Positions 1 to 9,484 are shown, counted from the first letter of the stretch. The stretch is DNA of 16,567 bases from an uncultured Odoribacter sp. (GCA_900548135.1 URJC01000020.1:1-16567), one strand, 5' to 3'. Numbers and translations: made by a program. Notes: generated from the sequence alone by a model not told the origin.

Positions 1-1
1 G

Positions 2-664
2 AAAAGTATACAGTTCACTTTACGGAATATCAGCAACATGGTCAAACTCGGCTCATCAGCTTTTGTCAGCGAGATATCCATTGCTTTTATGATGTTCCTG
101 GGAAATTATGTATTTATCAACCATTTAGGTGAAGACGGAGTTGCCGCATTTAGTATCGCCTGCTATTTTTTCCCTATTATATTCATGGTGTACAATGCAA
201 TCGCCCAATCCGGCCAACCCATCATCAGTTACAACTTTGGCATAAAAAACAAAGCACGTATCAGGCAAACAACCCACTTAATGATTAAAACCGCTTTAAT
301 TTGTGGAACTAGTTTCTTCATTGTTACAGCACTTTTCAAGCACCAGATTGTCACTCTTTTCATAAAACCAGAATATACTGCCTATCAAATAGCCACGGCA
401 GGTATGCCCTATTTTGCCTTTGGCTTTCTATTTTTCGCAGTGAACATAGTCGCCATTGGCTATTACCAAAGCATCGGTTGTGCCCGTCTCGCTACCCTCA
501 TCACCCTGTTAAGAGGTATACCCTTTATGTCCATCGGTTTCCTGTTACTGCCTTTAGTTTTGGGCACCAAGGGAATATGGCTTGCCGTACCCTTGGCAGA
601 ATTATTGACCTTACTTTTAATTGGCGGGATTTATATAAAAGACACTCTACAAAACAAAACCTAA
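2..664 (+). CDS. MATE-family multidrug/cation antiporter, C-terminal part (5' end outside window)
   Basis: Inner-membrane exporter of the MATE family, which expels drugs or other organic cations in exchange for Na+ or H+. The frame is open to the left edge, so the ATG at 38 is probably internal; about 220 residues are visible, roughly the C-terminal half of a typical 440-460 residue protein. I see about six hydrophobic segments, consistent with helices 7-12. The stretch after the first of them has the MATE-like pattern of a helix, a short loop, then QSGQPIISYNFG, resembling the QP-x-x-x-x-x-G signature repeated in the two halves of these proteins. The gene faces the pirin gene and ends just before a shared inverted repeat. 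Substrate cannot be deduced. Family call is confident from the pattern; the missing N-terminal half is not seen. Confidence 0.85.
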   Translation, partial: KSIQFTLRNISNMVKLGSSAFVSEISIAFMMFLGNYVFINHLGEDGVAAFSIACYFFPIIFMVYNAIAQSGQPIISYNFGIKNKARIRQTTHLMIKTALICGTSFFIVTALFKHQIVTLFIKPEYTAYQIATAGMPYFAFGFLFFAVNIVAIGYYQSIGCARLATLITLLRGIPFMSIGFLLLPLVLGTKGIWLAVPLAELLTLLLIGGIYIKDTLQNKT

Positions 665-710
665 AATAAACCGGAACCATTGTTGATTTCAGGAAGTGTT
701 CCGGTTTATT
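665..710. terminator. Bidirectional terminator between convergent MATE and pirin genes
   Basis: A perfect 13-bp inverted repeat: AATAAACCGGAAC at 665-677 and its reverse complement at 698-710, with a 20-nt loop. It starts one base after the MATE stop codon and ends 6 bases before the pirin stop codon. The arms have a GC core flanked by A/T, so the hairpin carries A-rich and T-rich ends on both strands, as expected for a terminator serving two convergent genes. Confidence 0.75.
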
Positions 711-716
711 CAATCA

Positions 717-1601
717 TTATTCGTCCTCCAGTGTACCAAACTTTCCTGAATTCAGGTCATGGTAAGCTTGTAAAATTTCATCTTTTGTATTCATGAGAAA
801 GGGCCCGTATGCCACAATAGGTTCCCGAATCGGTTCACCGCTAAGCAATAGTAATATTGTATCTTGTTCTATTGCTTTCAGAAAAATTTCCTCTCCCTTA
901 TTTTTAAACAAGATAAAATGATCTGCTGGTGCTTCCTCCTTTTCATTCACCTGTACTTTCCCCTGAATGACCAAAATCCCGGTATTATATTCCGCAGGTA
1001 AACTCAACCGGATACTCTTCTGAGTTCCCAAATGAATATGATATAATTCCAGAGGAGTAAAAGTCTTTGCTACCCCCCGAACCCCTTTAAACTCCCCGGC
1101 AACAACTTCCACCTGGCCTGCCGCATCAGGTAGATTATATTTGGGTATCTGGACATTGGTAATGGATTGATATTTCGGTTCGCTCATTTTATCTTTAGCC
1201 GGAAGGTTAATCCACAATTGCACAACCTGAAATATTCCGCCTTCCCGGCTAAATCCAGCCTCATGGTATTCCTGATGTAAAACGCCGGAAGCAGCCGTCA
1301 TCCATTGTATATCTCCTGCCCCGATTACCCCGCGATTGCCCCGGCTATCCTGATGAGCTATTTTTCCATGATAAACAATAGTCACCGTCTCAAATCCCCT
1401 ATGCGGATGAACACCTACTCCCCGGGGATGTTCACGGGGACTAAATTCTATCTTAGCATTATAATCCAATAAATAAAAAGGACTCATCCGGTCCGGAGCC
1501 ATATCGTATCCGCCCGGGAAAAAATTATGTACCCGAAAACCATCCCCCACCATATGCGGAGGAGGTGGAACTAAAATCTGTTGAACTTCCTTCATTCCCA
1601 T
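717..1601 (-). CDS. Pirin-family bicupin protein
   Basis: Cytoplasmic pirin-like protein of 294 residues, the usual size. The N-terminal cupin carries the metal-site pattern of the family: H65 and H67 in the HPHRGFETVT motif and H109/E111 in the LHQE motif, corresponding to the His-x-His and His-x-Glu metal ligands of pirin. The segment IFQVVQLWINLP (about 123-134) is also typical. Some bacterial pirins (for example YhhW) have quercetin dioxygenase activity; others have regulatory roles, so the reaction here is open. The start is uncertain between M1 and M3; no good ribosome-binding site favours either. It appears monocistronic: a terminator lies just downstream and about 500 bases without an intact gene lie upstream. 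All four predicted metal ligands are present, so it is probably a metal-binding, active form. Confidence 0.9.
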   Translation of the reverse strand: MGMKEVQQILVPPPPHMVGDGFRVHNFFPGGYDMAPDRMSPFYLLDYNAKIEFSPREHPRGVGVHPHRGFETVTIVYHGKIAHQDSRGNRGVIGAGDIQWMTAASGVLHQEYHEAGFSREGGIFQVVQLWINLPAKDKMSEPKYQSITNVQIPKYNLPDAAGQVEVVAGEFKGVRGVAKTFTPLELYHIHLGTQKSIRLSLPAEYNTGILVIQGKVQVNEKEEAPADHFILFKNKGEEIFLKAIEQDTILLLLSGEPIREPIVAYGPFLMNTKDEILQAYHDLNSGKFGTLEDE

Positions 1602-1784
1602 TATCTACAAAATGAATAATTTACTTAGCAAAAAACTTCTCAATTATAATACGTCGCTGTATACTAAAAGTTTACCCCTTCATCTGTCCACCATTATTTA
1701 TAGTAATAAACATTAAAACACCAACTTAAAATCGCAACTATAAATAAACATAATCGTTAAGGCAAGTAAATTCCAACAAGCTTC

Positions 1785-2124
1785 ATGGATTCAAAAGCAA
1801 ATTTCATTTACAAAACAGAAATTGTTTTATCCCTATCTAATACGAATCTTATTTCTTGTATCAAACAATCGTCAGAAGTTTGTCCGCCGAACTATCAGGT
1901 TATCCTAACTATAAAAGAATCTTTTTCCACAACTCCGTAAAGTCACTTATGAAATTTTCTATACCCAAAAAGAAAACGTAGAAGAAGTAGTACCAAAGCA
2001 GTCAGAAAAAATCTCTGGTTCTCAATTAGTTCAAAAATTTGAAGAATTGAGGACCAGGGAGATTTTGTCCTGTCATACCTTAGGCTCCGATGTACACGAC
2101 CTGGTAATGCCGTACCATATCTGA
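1785..2124 (+). pseudogene. Possible frameshifted small ORF (about 112 residues if one base is removed)
   Basis: An ATG at 1785 opens a frame that stops at 1938-1940; a second frame, open from 1915, runs to a TGA at 2122-2124. Removing one T from the run TTTTT at 1922-1926 joins them into a continuous frame of about 112 residues, charged and hydrophilic in its second half (for example EIFYTQKENVEEVV). I do not recognise a family. Caution: the second half overlaps a hairpin that looks like a terminator of the opposite strand, and short open frames arise by chance in this composition. No promoter or ribosome-binding site was found. It may be a decayed gene, a gene with a sequencing error, or not a gene. 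Confidence 0.2.
2006..2066 (-). terminator. Rho-independent terminator downstream of susD
   Basis: A long imperfect hairpin: arms 2008-2027 and 2045-2066 pair over about 20 bp with one wobble pair and a 2-nt bulge (2058-2059), and an inner 6-bp stem TTCAAA/TTTGAA (2030-2043) extends it. Read on the minus strand, the hairpin ends in a run of six T (2011-2006). It lies about 65 bases past the susD stop codon, the right place to end the leftward susCD transcript. Confidence 0.65.
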
Positions 2125-2131
2125 CATATAA

Positions 2132-3493
2132 TCATTTCGTCAGGTTCGGATTGTTTTCAGTCGCTTCTTTGGGGAAAGGAATAGTATATTTTACGTCCTC
2201 TTTCCTTAAAGTAACAGTATGGCTATTGTATTGTTTATCCAGGTATGTCTTGGTTATCTCCGGCCGGGTTGTACGCCGTAAATCATACCAACGGTGTCCT
2301 TCCAACGCTAACTCACGCACCCGTTCATCTGCAATTTCAGCAATACATTCTTCACGGCTCATCTGATCGATTTCTCTGGCTTTTTGCTCATAATAATCAG
2401 GAGACAACCGTTTCACCATCAACTGTTTCAGATAACTTTTAGCAACATCCAGTTTACCTTCTGTATGGGCAGCAGCTTCCGCAGCAATCAGATAAATCTC
2501 TCCACTACGGAAAGTCACCTTCATATCATCCCCATTGCATTTATCAGGCACATAGTGTTCACCATCCCATTTAAAATAACGTTCCACGCGCAAATCTTTT
2601 TCCAGGTTATATTTTTCCATTGTATGATCCAGCATATACATATCTGCCACGATATCAATATTAACCACCCGCTCCATAGCCAAAATAGACTCTTTAGAAT
2701 CATAATAATAAGGAGAACGCGCATCAGGATCATTCAAATCCTCCAACTCACAACCGGGCAGTAACTCCTGAGCCGCCTGTAATGCCAACTCCCATTCTGA
2801 ACGATAAAGCCGGATTCTGGCTTCCAAAGCCTTTGCAGCCATAGCAGAAAACCGATAACGGTAAGCCAAAGGTTGTTTCTCCAATTGCATATAATATTGC
2901 CCTTTCCTAAGATCTTCTAAAATCTGCGTATACACCTGTTCCACCGACGAAGGAATATACTCTTGTTCCACATCCACATGCAGAGAAATCGGAACGCCTT
3001 TATCTGTTGCCGCCGTTTGTACATCATAAGGCTTGGCATACAAATTCAATAACTCAAAATGATAATAAGCCCGTAACAGGTAAGCTTCTGCCAATACTTG
3101 TTCCCGTGTTTCTTCACGGGTATCCACCGGAGCAGCCATGACATGGTCAATTACTGTGTTAGCATAAAATATAATTTTATACACAGAAGTCCAGGGATAA
3201 GCCTTTGCCAAAGGATCTACCGCAGCATCATTCCAGGTCGCAACATCAATATAATCATCATAAGAACCATAACCGTCCCAATTGTAAGGAAAGACCTCAT
3301 CCGAACGTACAGCCAACAACACTTTATGTTGAGTGGTACGCTCATAAGCAGAAGTCAGCAAAGCCCGGTATTCTGTCAATTTTTCAGGAATAACCATTCC
3401 TGTCGGAGTAATATCCAGATAATCACAAGATCCGGCCAAAAAAGCCAATAAAAAAATCAGATATAGCTGTTTCATCTTACACACTTTTATCAT
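2132..3493 (-). CDS. SusD/RagB-family outer-membrane substrate-binding lipoprotein
   Basis: Surface lipoprotein that forms the lid of a SusC-type transporter and binds its substrate. The signal peptide ends in the lipobox LAGSC with Cys23 as the lipidation site. Family marks: the RAYYHFELLNLYAKPYD segment (about 141-157), TPR-like helices near 215-245, and a C-terminal EGHRWYDLRR motif followed by an ending like SusD proteins (NNPNLTK). At 453 residues it is somewhat shorter than many SusD proteins (about 480-600). The ATG at 3493 follows AAGGTGAA very closely; Met7 (ATG at 3475) gives a more standard signal peptide (MKQLYLIFLLAFLAGSC) and could be the true start. It begins 6 bases after the susC stop codon, so the two are co-transcribed. 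Substrate is not readable from sequence; the adjacent protease suggests peptides. Confidence 0.92.
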   Translation of the reverse strand: MIKVCKMKQLYLIFLLAFLAGSCDYLDITPTGMVIPEKLTEYRALLTSAYERTTQHKVLLAVRSDEVFPYNWDGYGSYDDYIDVATWNDAAVDPLAKAYPWTSVYKIIFYANTVIDHVMAAPVDTREETREQVLAEAYLLRAYYHFELLNLYAKPYDVQTAATDKGVPISLHVDVEQEYIPSSVEQVYTQILEDLRKGQYYMQLEKQPLAYRYRFSAMAAKALEARIRLYRSEWELALQAAQELLPGCELEDLNDPDARSPYYYDSKESILAMERVVNIDIVADMYMLDHTMEKYNLEKDLRVERYFKWDGEHYVPDKCNGDDMKVTFRSGEIYLIAAEAAAHTEGKLDVAKSYLKQLMVKRLSPDYYEQKAREIDQMSREECIAEIADERVRELALEGHRWYDLRRTTRPEITKTYLDKQYNSHTVTLRKEDVKYTIPFPKEATENNPNLTK

Positions 3494-3499
3494 TTCACC

Positions 3500-6400
3500 T
3501 TAAAAAGTAAGATCCAATCCGACAGAAAAAGTCTTCGGCAAGGGTTGCGCATATATATTCCCATAGCTTTCCGGATCGAAATACCCCTTATAATTCGTCG
3601 CAACAACCCAGGGATTCCGCACTTCTGCACTAACACGTACTCCGGCCATATGCATTTTTTTCAATAAATAATCCGGCAAATTATACCCTAACCGTATACT
3701 GTTAATACGCCAGTAACTCATCTTTTTAAACCAATAATCAAAATTCTGGAATGCGGTAATCCCACGATCATCCACTGTCATATACTGATATATACCATTA
3801 TATTCCCCTTCGGTTGCCGAACCTAATAATCCCGGATATTTCCCTTCCGGATTGACAGGCGACCATATATCAAATACTCTGCGGGAATAGTTCCGGCCGG
3901 GAGACATACTCACCGGGTCATAAAAAGGAGTTTCCTTTACTGTCTGATCCAGAATAAAACTGGTAGAAACAGTCAAATCAAAACCCTTGTAATAAAACCG
4001 ATTGATAAATCCTCCAGAAAACTTAGGCTCAGATGTCCCTACATAAGTAAAAAGTTTACGATAGTCCTCTACATTCAATTTACTGGAAGCAACTAAAGAT
4101 CCCCAAAAATCAGTATATTCTATCCCGAAAAAATCATAAAAAGACACCTTCTCCCCATTTTTATAAAACATCTGGTTTCCATTCTCATCCAGTCCAGCGG
4201 TTTTCAATGCAAATAAAGCCCCTACCGGATATCCTTCACCAGAAGGTTGCCAGGAAGAATTTTTCACATTGATCTGATTGACTATACTCTTATTTCGGGC
4301 GATATTGAAATCCATCGTCCAACGAAAATTGTTGGTTTTTACATTCACACTGGACAGTGCAAATTCAAATCCTTTATTCGTGACTTTTGCCCAATTCATA
4401 TTGGTAAAATCAAAACCACTTTCTCCCGGTAATGCACGTGTCCCAATCAGATCGTTACTAATTCGTTTATAAGCGTCTACACTAAATGTCAATCGGTTCT
4501 TAAAAACTCCCATATCCCATCCGAAATTCCAGTTTTTTGTTTTTTCCCAACGTAAATTCTGGTTAGGAGGACTACTCACTTCGATATTAGGTTCATTTGT
4601 ATCCGGCAAGATAGAGACATTTCCCCAAGCCCCCATAATAAAGGGAGAAGTATTTTTATCTACATTCCCCTGCACACCATAGGAAACCCGCAATTTCAGA
4701 TTAGTTAACCAATCAACCTGACTCATAAATTCTTCCCGATTGATATTCCAAGCCCCGGAAACAGACCACAAGGGCAAATACTTGTATTTTTTGGCAACCC
4801 CAAACAGATTGGAACCATCGTAACGTAAACTTCCGAAAAAAGTATACCGGTTATCGTACATATAGGACCCGGTCATATAATAAGAAATATAACGGTTTTC
4901 ATATTCCGATTTGGTATACTGCTTAAAAAGAGCAGAATTAGCATATGAAGCATCCGGAAAAACAACCGGCTTCGTTGTCAGGGTCCTGGGATCAAATCCA
5001 AATCCCTTTGCATGGATTTCCGTAGTTTTATCTCCTCTCATTTCATAACCTGCCATCACATCCACTTCATGCCGCTCAACCCAGGTTTTTGTAAATTCTG
5101 CCTGAATTTTCCAATGATATTGGGACATATCCGAATCCCAGTTCTGAATAATCCCACCTTCCGGTAAAAAATATTGATCTTGCTTATAACGGGAAGATTC
5201 CCTGTATTTTCTAACATAATAAGTATCTTCCTGAGCCATTTTTTCAGATTTGGAATTCTCCAACTGTAATCCCAACTGAGTATTCAGTTTCAGCCAGGAA
5301 AACGGTTTATATTCCAGGGACACCTGTGGTTTTACCGCCAAATTTTTCAGAAAATAATTTGTATTCTCCCTTTCTTCTATCAAATTAAAATCCATCACTC
5401 TGTCACCTGCCCCCTCAATATCACGGTCATAAACATAATCTCCCAATTCATCCCAAATCGGCTGATAGGGATTAACAGTCCGGGTATAATTAGCAGGATT
5501 GATAAAGGCATTTTCATCGGTCATATAACTTTTCCGTTTACTTTTAGTGACAAACAACGCAGTACCTAATTTTAAATTCTTCAACAGATTATAATCGGTT
5601 TTCATAGTCAGGTTATAACGGTTGAAAGCAGTTCCGCTTGTTGTTCCTTCTTCATTATAATACCCGGCAGAAAAATAATAAGTTGCTTTCTCACTTCCTC
5701 CTGAAAAACTCAGGTTATATTGCTGGTTAATCGCATTTTGGTAAACTTCATCCTGCCAATTCGCCCCATTCGTTCTCAATGCATTGATTTTTTCCTGCGC
5801 TTCTGCAGAAATAGCACTAAATCCACCTTTCCGGAAGGCATTCCGTTGTCCCAACTGATCCAGGATTCGGGCAACCCCGCCCCTATCCGAACGATACTCC
5901 AGGTCCTCCCGGGCTGCCATCCCCAATTCAAAATCCACTTTCTCCGAGGCATTCATCAGATTCAATTTTCCCAAATCCGGACGTGTTGTTACAAACATAG
6001 ATGCAGAAGCATTTACTTTCATCTGACCTGTCCGTCCCTTTTTAGTGGTCACCACAATCACTCCATTGGCAGCACGTGCACCATAAATAGCCGTAGCAGC
6101 AGCATCTTTCAGAATTGTGATATCTGCTATATCTGCCGGATTCACCCCAGCAATTGAAGTATTGTAAAGATTATCAATATTATCCTTATTTCCAAAATCT
6201 TTAGGGATATCATTCCCCTCCAGAATCATCCCATCAAGCACCCACAGCGGATCTGTACTCCCGCTCAGGGAAGCCATTCCCCGGATACGCATCTTTGCCG
6301 GAGCACCGGGAGCACCATTTGTCGGAGTAGCAAGAACTCCGGCCACCTGCCCTTCAAGCATCTGATCAATACTAGCCACGCCTATAGCCTGGATATCCTC

Positions 6401-6820
6401 AGCCTTAACGGTTGTCACTGCTGAAGTGATTTTCCGCTTTTCAATTTTCTGATAACCGGTAACTACTACTTCCTCCAATTGTTTTAAATCTTCTTTCAAA
6501 CGAAAAGTAAACACGGTCTCACCGGAAATATCTGCCCGCAAAGCTTCGTACCCGATAAAACTCACAACCACATATTGTATTGAAACCGGCAAAACCAGTT
6601 CAAAACGCCCCTCCGCATCAGCTACTGTCCCTGCCGGATTGTAATCTTTACTTTCAGGATTCTCCGGATCAATAAACACGGTAGCCCCCGGAAGAGGCAA
6701 GCCAGAAGAAGCTTCTACCACCCGCCCGGTTATCTTCCGCGTATTTTGTGCCAACAACACACCAGGTAAACACAAAATAATTAAAATCAATAATTTTCCC
6801 ATTTTTATTGTTGTTCTCAT
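3500..6820 (-). CDS. SusC/RagA-family TonB-dependent outer-membrane transporter
   Basis: Outer-membrane beta-barrel that imports large ligands using TonB energy, paired with the SusD lipoprotein. In order: signal peptide ending LLA/QN (about 1-25); a carboxypeptidase-regulatory-like beta-sandwich (about 28-110, starting ITGRVVEASSGLPLPGATV); the SusC signature EEVVVTGYQ (116-124); the plug with RIRGMASLSG...PLWVLDGM (about 178-198) and ILKDAAATAIYGARAANGVI (236-255); then a long barrel ending in a terminal Phe (GLDLTF). Length 1106 is normal for the family. There is no N-terminal STN domain, so it should not signal directly to a FecR-type anti-sigma factor, and none is visible nearby. Start may be M1 or M7. 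The metalloprotease gene ends 72 bases upstream with no clear promoter between, so both may share a transcript. Confidence 0.95.
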   Translation of the reverse strand: MRTTIKMGKLLILIILCLPGVLLAQNTRKITGRVVEASSGLPLPGATVFIDPENPESKDYNPAGTVADAEGRFELVLPVSIQYVVVSFIGYEALRADISGETVFTFRLKEDLKQLEEVVVTGYQKIEKRKITSAVTTVKAEDIQAIGVASIDQMLEGQVAGVLATPTNGAPGAPAKMRIRGMASLSGSTDPLWVLDGMILEGNDIPKDFGNKDNIDNLYNTSIAGVNPADIADITILKDAAATAIYGARAANGVIVVTTKKGRTGQMKVNASASMFVTTRPDLGKLNLMNASEKVDFELGMAAREDLEYRSDRGGVARILDQLGQRNAFRKGGFSAISAEAQEKINALRTNGANWQDEVYQNAINQQYNLSFSGGSEKATYYFSAGYYNEEGTTSGTAFNRYNLTMKTDYNLLKNLKLGTALFVTKSKRKSYMTDENAFINPANYTRTVNPYQPIWDELGDYVYDRDIEGAGDRVMDFNLIEERENTNYFLKNLAVKPQVSLEYKPFSWLKLNTQLGLQLENSKSEKMAQEDTYYVRKYRESSRYKQDQYFLPEGGIIQNWDSDMSQYHWKIQAEFTKTWVERHEVDVMAGYEMRGDKTTEIHAKGFGFDPRTLTTKPVVFPDASYANSALFKQYTKSEYENRYISYYMTGSYMYDNRYTFFGSLRYDGSNLFGVAKKYKYLPLWSVSGAWNINREEFMSQVDWLTNLKLRVSYGVQGNVDKNTSPFIMGAWGNVSILPDTNEPNIEVSSPPNQNLRWEKTKNWNFGWDMGVFKNRLTFSVDAYKRISNDLIGTRALPGESGFDFTNMNWAKVTNKGFEFALSSVNVKTNNFRWTMDFNIARNKSIVNQINVKNSSWQPSGEGYPVGALFALKTAGLDENGNQMFYKNGEKVSFYDFFGIEYTDFWGSLVASSKLNVEDYRKLFTYVGTSEPKFSGGFINRFYYKGFDLTVSTSFILDQTVKETPFYDPVSMSPGRNYSRRVFDIWSPVNPEGKYPGLLGSATEGEYNGIYQYMTVDDRGITAFQNFDYWFKKMSYWRINSIRLGYNLPDYLLKKMHMAGVRVSAEVRNPWVVATNYKGYFDPESYGNIYAQPLPKTFSVGLDLTF

Positions 6821-6892
6821 ATTCTACAGTCTCACAATTTGAATACTCATCTCCATGGACAAGTCACAATTCACCACTTTGCTTCACACTGT

Positions 6893-9484
6893 TCATCGTA
6901 TATTCAAAGCCTCTTTTATCCGCACAACCAAATCTTCATAATGTTGCCGTGTAGCCACATCTCCGGTATTCCGGTTCTGCTCCGCCAAACGAAGAACCTG
7001 AAACAAAGCCCCCCGTTTTACAGAAACTGCTTCCGATACCCGTCCCATCATAGAATAACTCAACGGACGCAATTGCACATCTTCCGGAACAGGAAGATCA
7101 AAAGTAGCAGGCACAGCTGCATAATGACAACAGGCCTCCTGATGCAGGGCTTTTTTTGTTGTCTTCTCCACCGCCTTATTCGAACTGACAATGATAGCGT
7201 CAATGTAATTTTTCTGAGTCATCCGTTCATATAAAGAAAGATTACGTCCGGCATGACTTCCTTTAAAAACAACCTGGTGTAGATCAGCAAACATCTCTTC
7301 CGGAGTATACACCTTCTTTTTTCCAATCATTATTTCCGACTCATACATCCGCATTAAACGATCGTCTTTCATCAGGTCATAAAATACGGCATATTGCAAT
7401 TCACGAATAGTACTATATGGTGAATATTCCACTTCTGCAGGAGACATCCTCAAAGGAAAAACCTTTTTCCATATCTCAGCCCCAAACAACCATTCAGGTA
7501 CCACAAATACCTCTTCACACAGATATTTTACAGCTTCTTTCTGTTTTTCCTTTTCTACCGGAATATAACGTCCGAAAGTGTCACCAGCCACCGGATTATT
7601 GATATAGAAACCACCCACATGGGCAGTAACATGACCCGCATACATTTTCCACTGATTGATCACCGCCATTAACAATTTGCCTGCTTCCAGCAAACGCCCC
7701 TCCTGATCTGAAGTCCAGGTTTCAATGTTCGGAACAATACGTTTCAAATTCAGGATACCATAACGGTTTGCTTTTATCACATCGTCTCCCAGGTCCTCTG
7801 CCTGTGCACGCGGATCAACCGGATCACGCTGGTCCTGTTGTTCGCCATACCAATACATCGGATCTCCAGTATGTTCAGTAATCCATCGATTCAATACAGG
7901 CAATTCCTCATGGGCATCCTTTACATCCAGCCAACGATAAGCCCAACGAATAGCATGTTTATCATACACCCCGATCATGGGTGTGATTCTTTCCACCCGA
8001 TCTTCCGGTTGTGCCACATAATTAAAACGGGCATAATCCATAATAGAACTGGCAGTTCCCCCCATCCTGGCAGTAAATGTCCTTGAACGCAACGAATCTA
8101 CGGGAAAGGCATTGGAAGCCCCCATATTATGTTTCAACCCAAAAGTATGCCCGACCTCGTGGGAAGAAACAAAACGAATAGCACTGGCCATATACTCATC
8201 CTCAAAAGTATTCACCCTTGCCCGCGGATCAACAGGACCTGTCTGTACCTGCATCCAGGTATGCAACAAGGTCATCACATTATGCCACCACACCACATCA
8301 GCCTCAATGATCTCTCCCGAACGAGGATCAACCACAGAAGGTCCCATCGTATTTGCTTGTTGGGAAGCAGCATAAGTAATAACAGAATAACGGGAATCAT
8401 CAATATCAAAATCAGGATCATCCGCAGGAGCATCTTTAGCCACTACTGCATTTTTAAAACCTGCAGCTTCAAAAGCTTCCTGCCAATCCAAAACCCCCGC
8501 TTTGATGGCTTCCCGCCACTGAGCCGGTGTTGCCGGATCAATATAGAAAACAATCGGTTTGGCAGGTTCCACCAACTCTCCCCGTTTATACTTTTCCACA
8601 TCCTCAGGCTTCGGTTCCAAACGCCAACGATGTACAAACTCCCGTTTTTCAACCGCTTGTTGCCGATCATTAAAATAATAATGCGGAGTGGAGAAAAAAC
8701 CGACCCGGTCATCAGCAAAACGAGGAGTCATCGGTTTTTCAGACAATAAAACAATATTGGTTGTCGTTTCCACGGTCACCGGAACTGATTCATGCCCTTC
8801 GGTTACTTGCGTAGTCAAAAAGGCTTTCACCACTACATTCCGAGGGAAAGATTTCATTGCAGCAATCCGCGACAAGTCTTTCTTAACAGAAGTACCCAAA
8901 GAGATACTGTTATATAAATCATTAAAACTTTTCTCACTCCCATCAAACACCTTATTTACTTTAACCACAACGGCAGTGGAATCCAAATTAAAGGTTTCTA
9001 TCGGAAACTGTTCAATGACAGCTTCCCGATAGTTATCCTTCACTGAACGGGCTATTGCATCCCCTTCAGGCACACTGACACGGGGATTCCATGTCGTTAC
9101 CCACACCTTTTTTTGCACTGTATCTTTATGGAAACGGATTAACTTGTCTTCATATGCCATTCCTTTGTTTAATCCGGCATCATTTAATTCATAAGGTACT
9201 CCTGAAACCTTATTGACAATCAACATATCCCGGCCAAATAAAGAATCCGGAATTTCAAAATACCAATCATTTTCCTGTTGATGAATCCGAAACATTCCGG
9301 TATAAGTCTTAGCCTTTTCCACTAATTCATCATAACGGTTTTTTCTTGCAGCTACGGAATTTGCCACTTTTTCACTCTTTTTTTTCCGGAATCCCCAAGC
9401 ATATACCTCATTGACACTTCCGGCAACAAATAGCAGAAGCAAACCTGCTGTCCAAACTGTTCCTGTCCTCATTCTATTGTTCAT
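6893..9484 (-). CDS. Exported zinc metalloprotease (DUF5117/DUF5118/DUF4953 architecture)
   Basis: Predicted secreted or periplasmic zinc peptidase of 863 residues, normal for this Bacteroidota family. A signal peptide is seen at about 1-29 (hydrophobic VWTAGLLLLFVAGS, likely cut after VYA) with no lipobox cysteine. An N-terminal DUF5118-like segment (about 48-95) precedes the large DUF5117-like middle, then the catalytic region: HEVGHTFGLKH at 442-452 gives the metzincin-type HExxHxxGxxH motif (zinc ligands H442, H446, H452; base E443), and SSIMDY at 479-484 fits a Met-turn. It lies directly upstream of susC (72 bases) and downstream of a sensor kinase gene (186 bases). A role in cutting proteins for import by the SusCD pair is inference. 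Function is unproven for most family members. Start could be M1 or M5; there is no clear ribosome-binding site. Confidence 0.9.
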   Translation of the reverse strand: MNNRMRTGTVWTAGLLLLFVAGSVNEVYAWGFRKKKSEKVANSVAARKNRYDELVEKAKTYTGMFRIHQQENDWYFEIPDSLFGRDMLIVNKVSGVPYELNDAGLNKGMAYEDKLIRFHKDTVQKKVWVTTWNPRVSVPEGDAIARSVKDNYREAVIEQFPIETFNLDSTAVVVKVNKVFDGSEKSFNDLYNSISLGTSVKKDLSRIAAMKSFPRNVVVKAFLTTQVTEGHESVPVTVETTTNIVLLSEKPMTPRFADDRVGFFSTPHYYFNDRQQAVEKREFVHRWRLEPKPEDVEKYKRGELVEPAKPIVFYIDPATPAQWREAIKAGVLDWQEAFEAAGFKNAVVAKDAPADDPDFDIDDSRYSVITYAASQQANTMGPSVVDPRSGEIIEADVVWWHNVMTLLHTWMQVQTGPVDPRARVNTFEDEYMASAIRFVSSHEVGHTFGLKHNMGASNAFPVDSLRSRTFTARMGGTASSIMDYARFNYVAQPEDRVERITPMIGVYDKHAIRWAYRWLDVKDAHEELPVLNRWITEHTGDPMYWYGEQQDQRDPVDPRAQAEDLGDDVIKANRYGILNLKRIVPNIETWTSDQEGRLLEAGKLLMAVINQWKMYAGHVTAHVGGFYINNPVAGDTFGRYIPVEKEKQKEAVKYLCEEVFVVPEWLFGAEIWKKVFPLRMSPAEVEYSPYSTIRELQYAVFYDLMKDDRLMRMYESEIMIGKKKVYTPEEMFADLHQVVFKGSHAGRNLSLYERMTQKNYIDAIIVSSNKAVEKTTKKALHQEACCHYAAVPATFDLPVPEDVQLRPLSYSMMGRVSEAVSVKRGALFQVLRLAEQNRNTGDVATRQHYEDLVVRIKEALNIR

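Larger units (their letters stand above)
1602..2131. other. 530-bp region without an intact gene
   Basis: The right part holds a long hairpin (2006-2066) and, on the plus strand, two abutting open frames that would join with a one-base shift (1785-2124). The left part (1602-1784) is A/T-rich and should contain the pirin promoter, but I find no exact TAnnTTTG element there on the minus strand. No tRNA-like or insertion-sequence end was seen. Confidence 0.6.

Noticed and set aside
5720..6157. Plus-strand open frame of 145 codons opposite susC
   Set aside because: Antisense to the conserved plug domain of SusC; no family resemblance.
3500..6820. Possible sigma/anti-sigma (FecI/FecR) control of susC
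   Set aside because: SusC lacks an STN domain and no sigma factor or anti-sigma gene is visible in the window.
8129..8749. Plus-strand open frame of 206 codons inside the metalloprotease gene
   Set aside because: It is antisense to a gene with clear catalytic motifs, and its translation is low in family-like features; it is a shadow frame.
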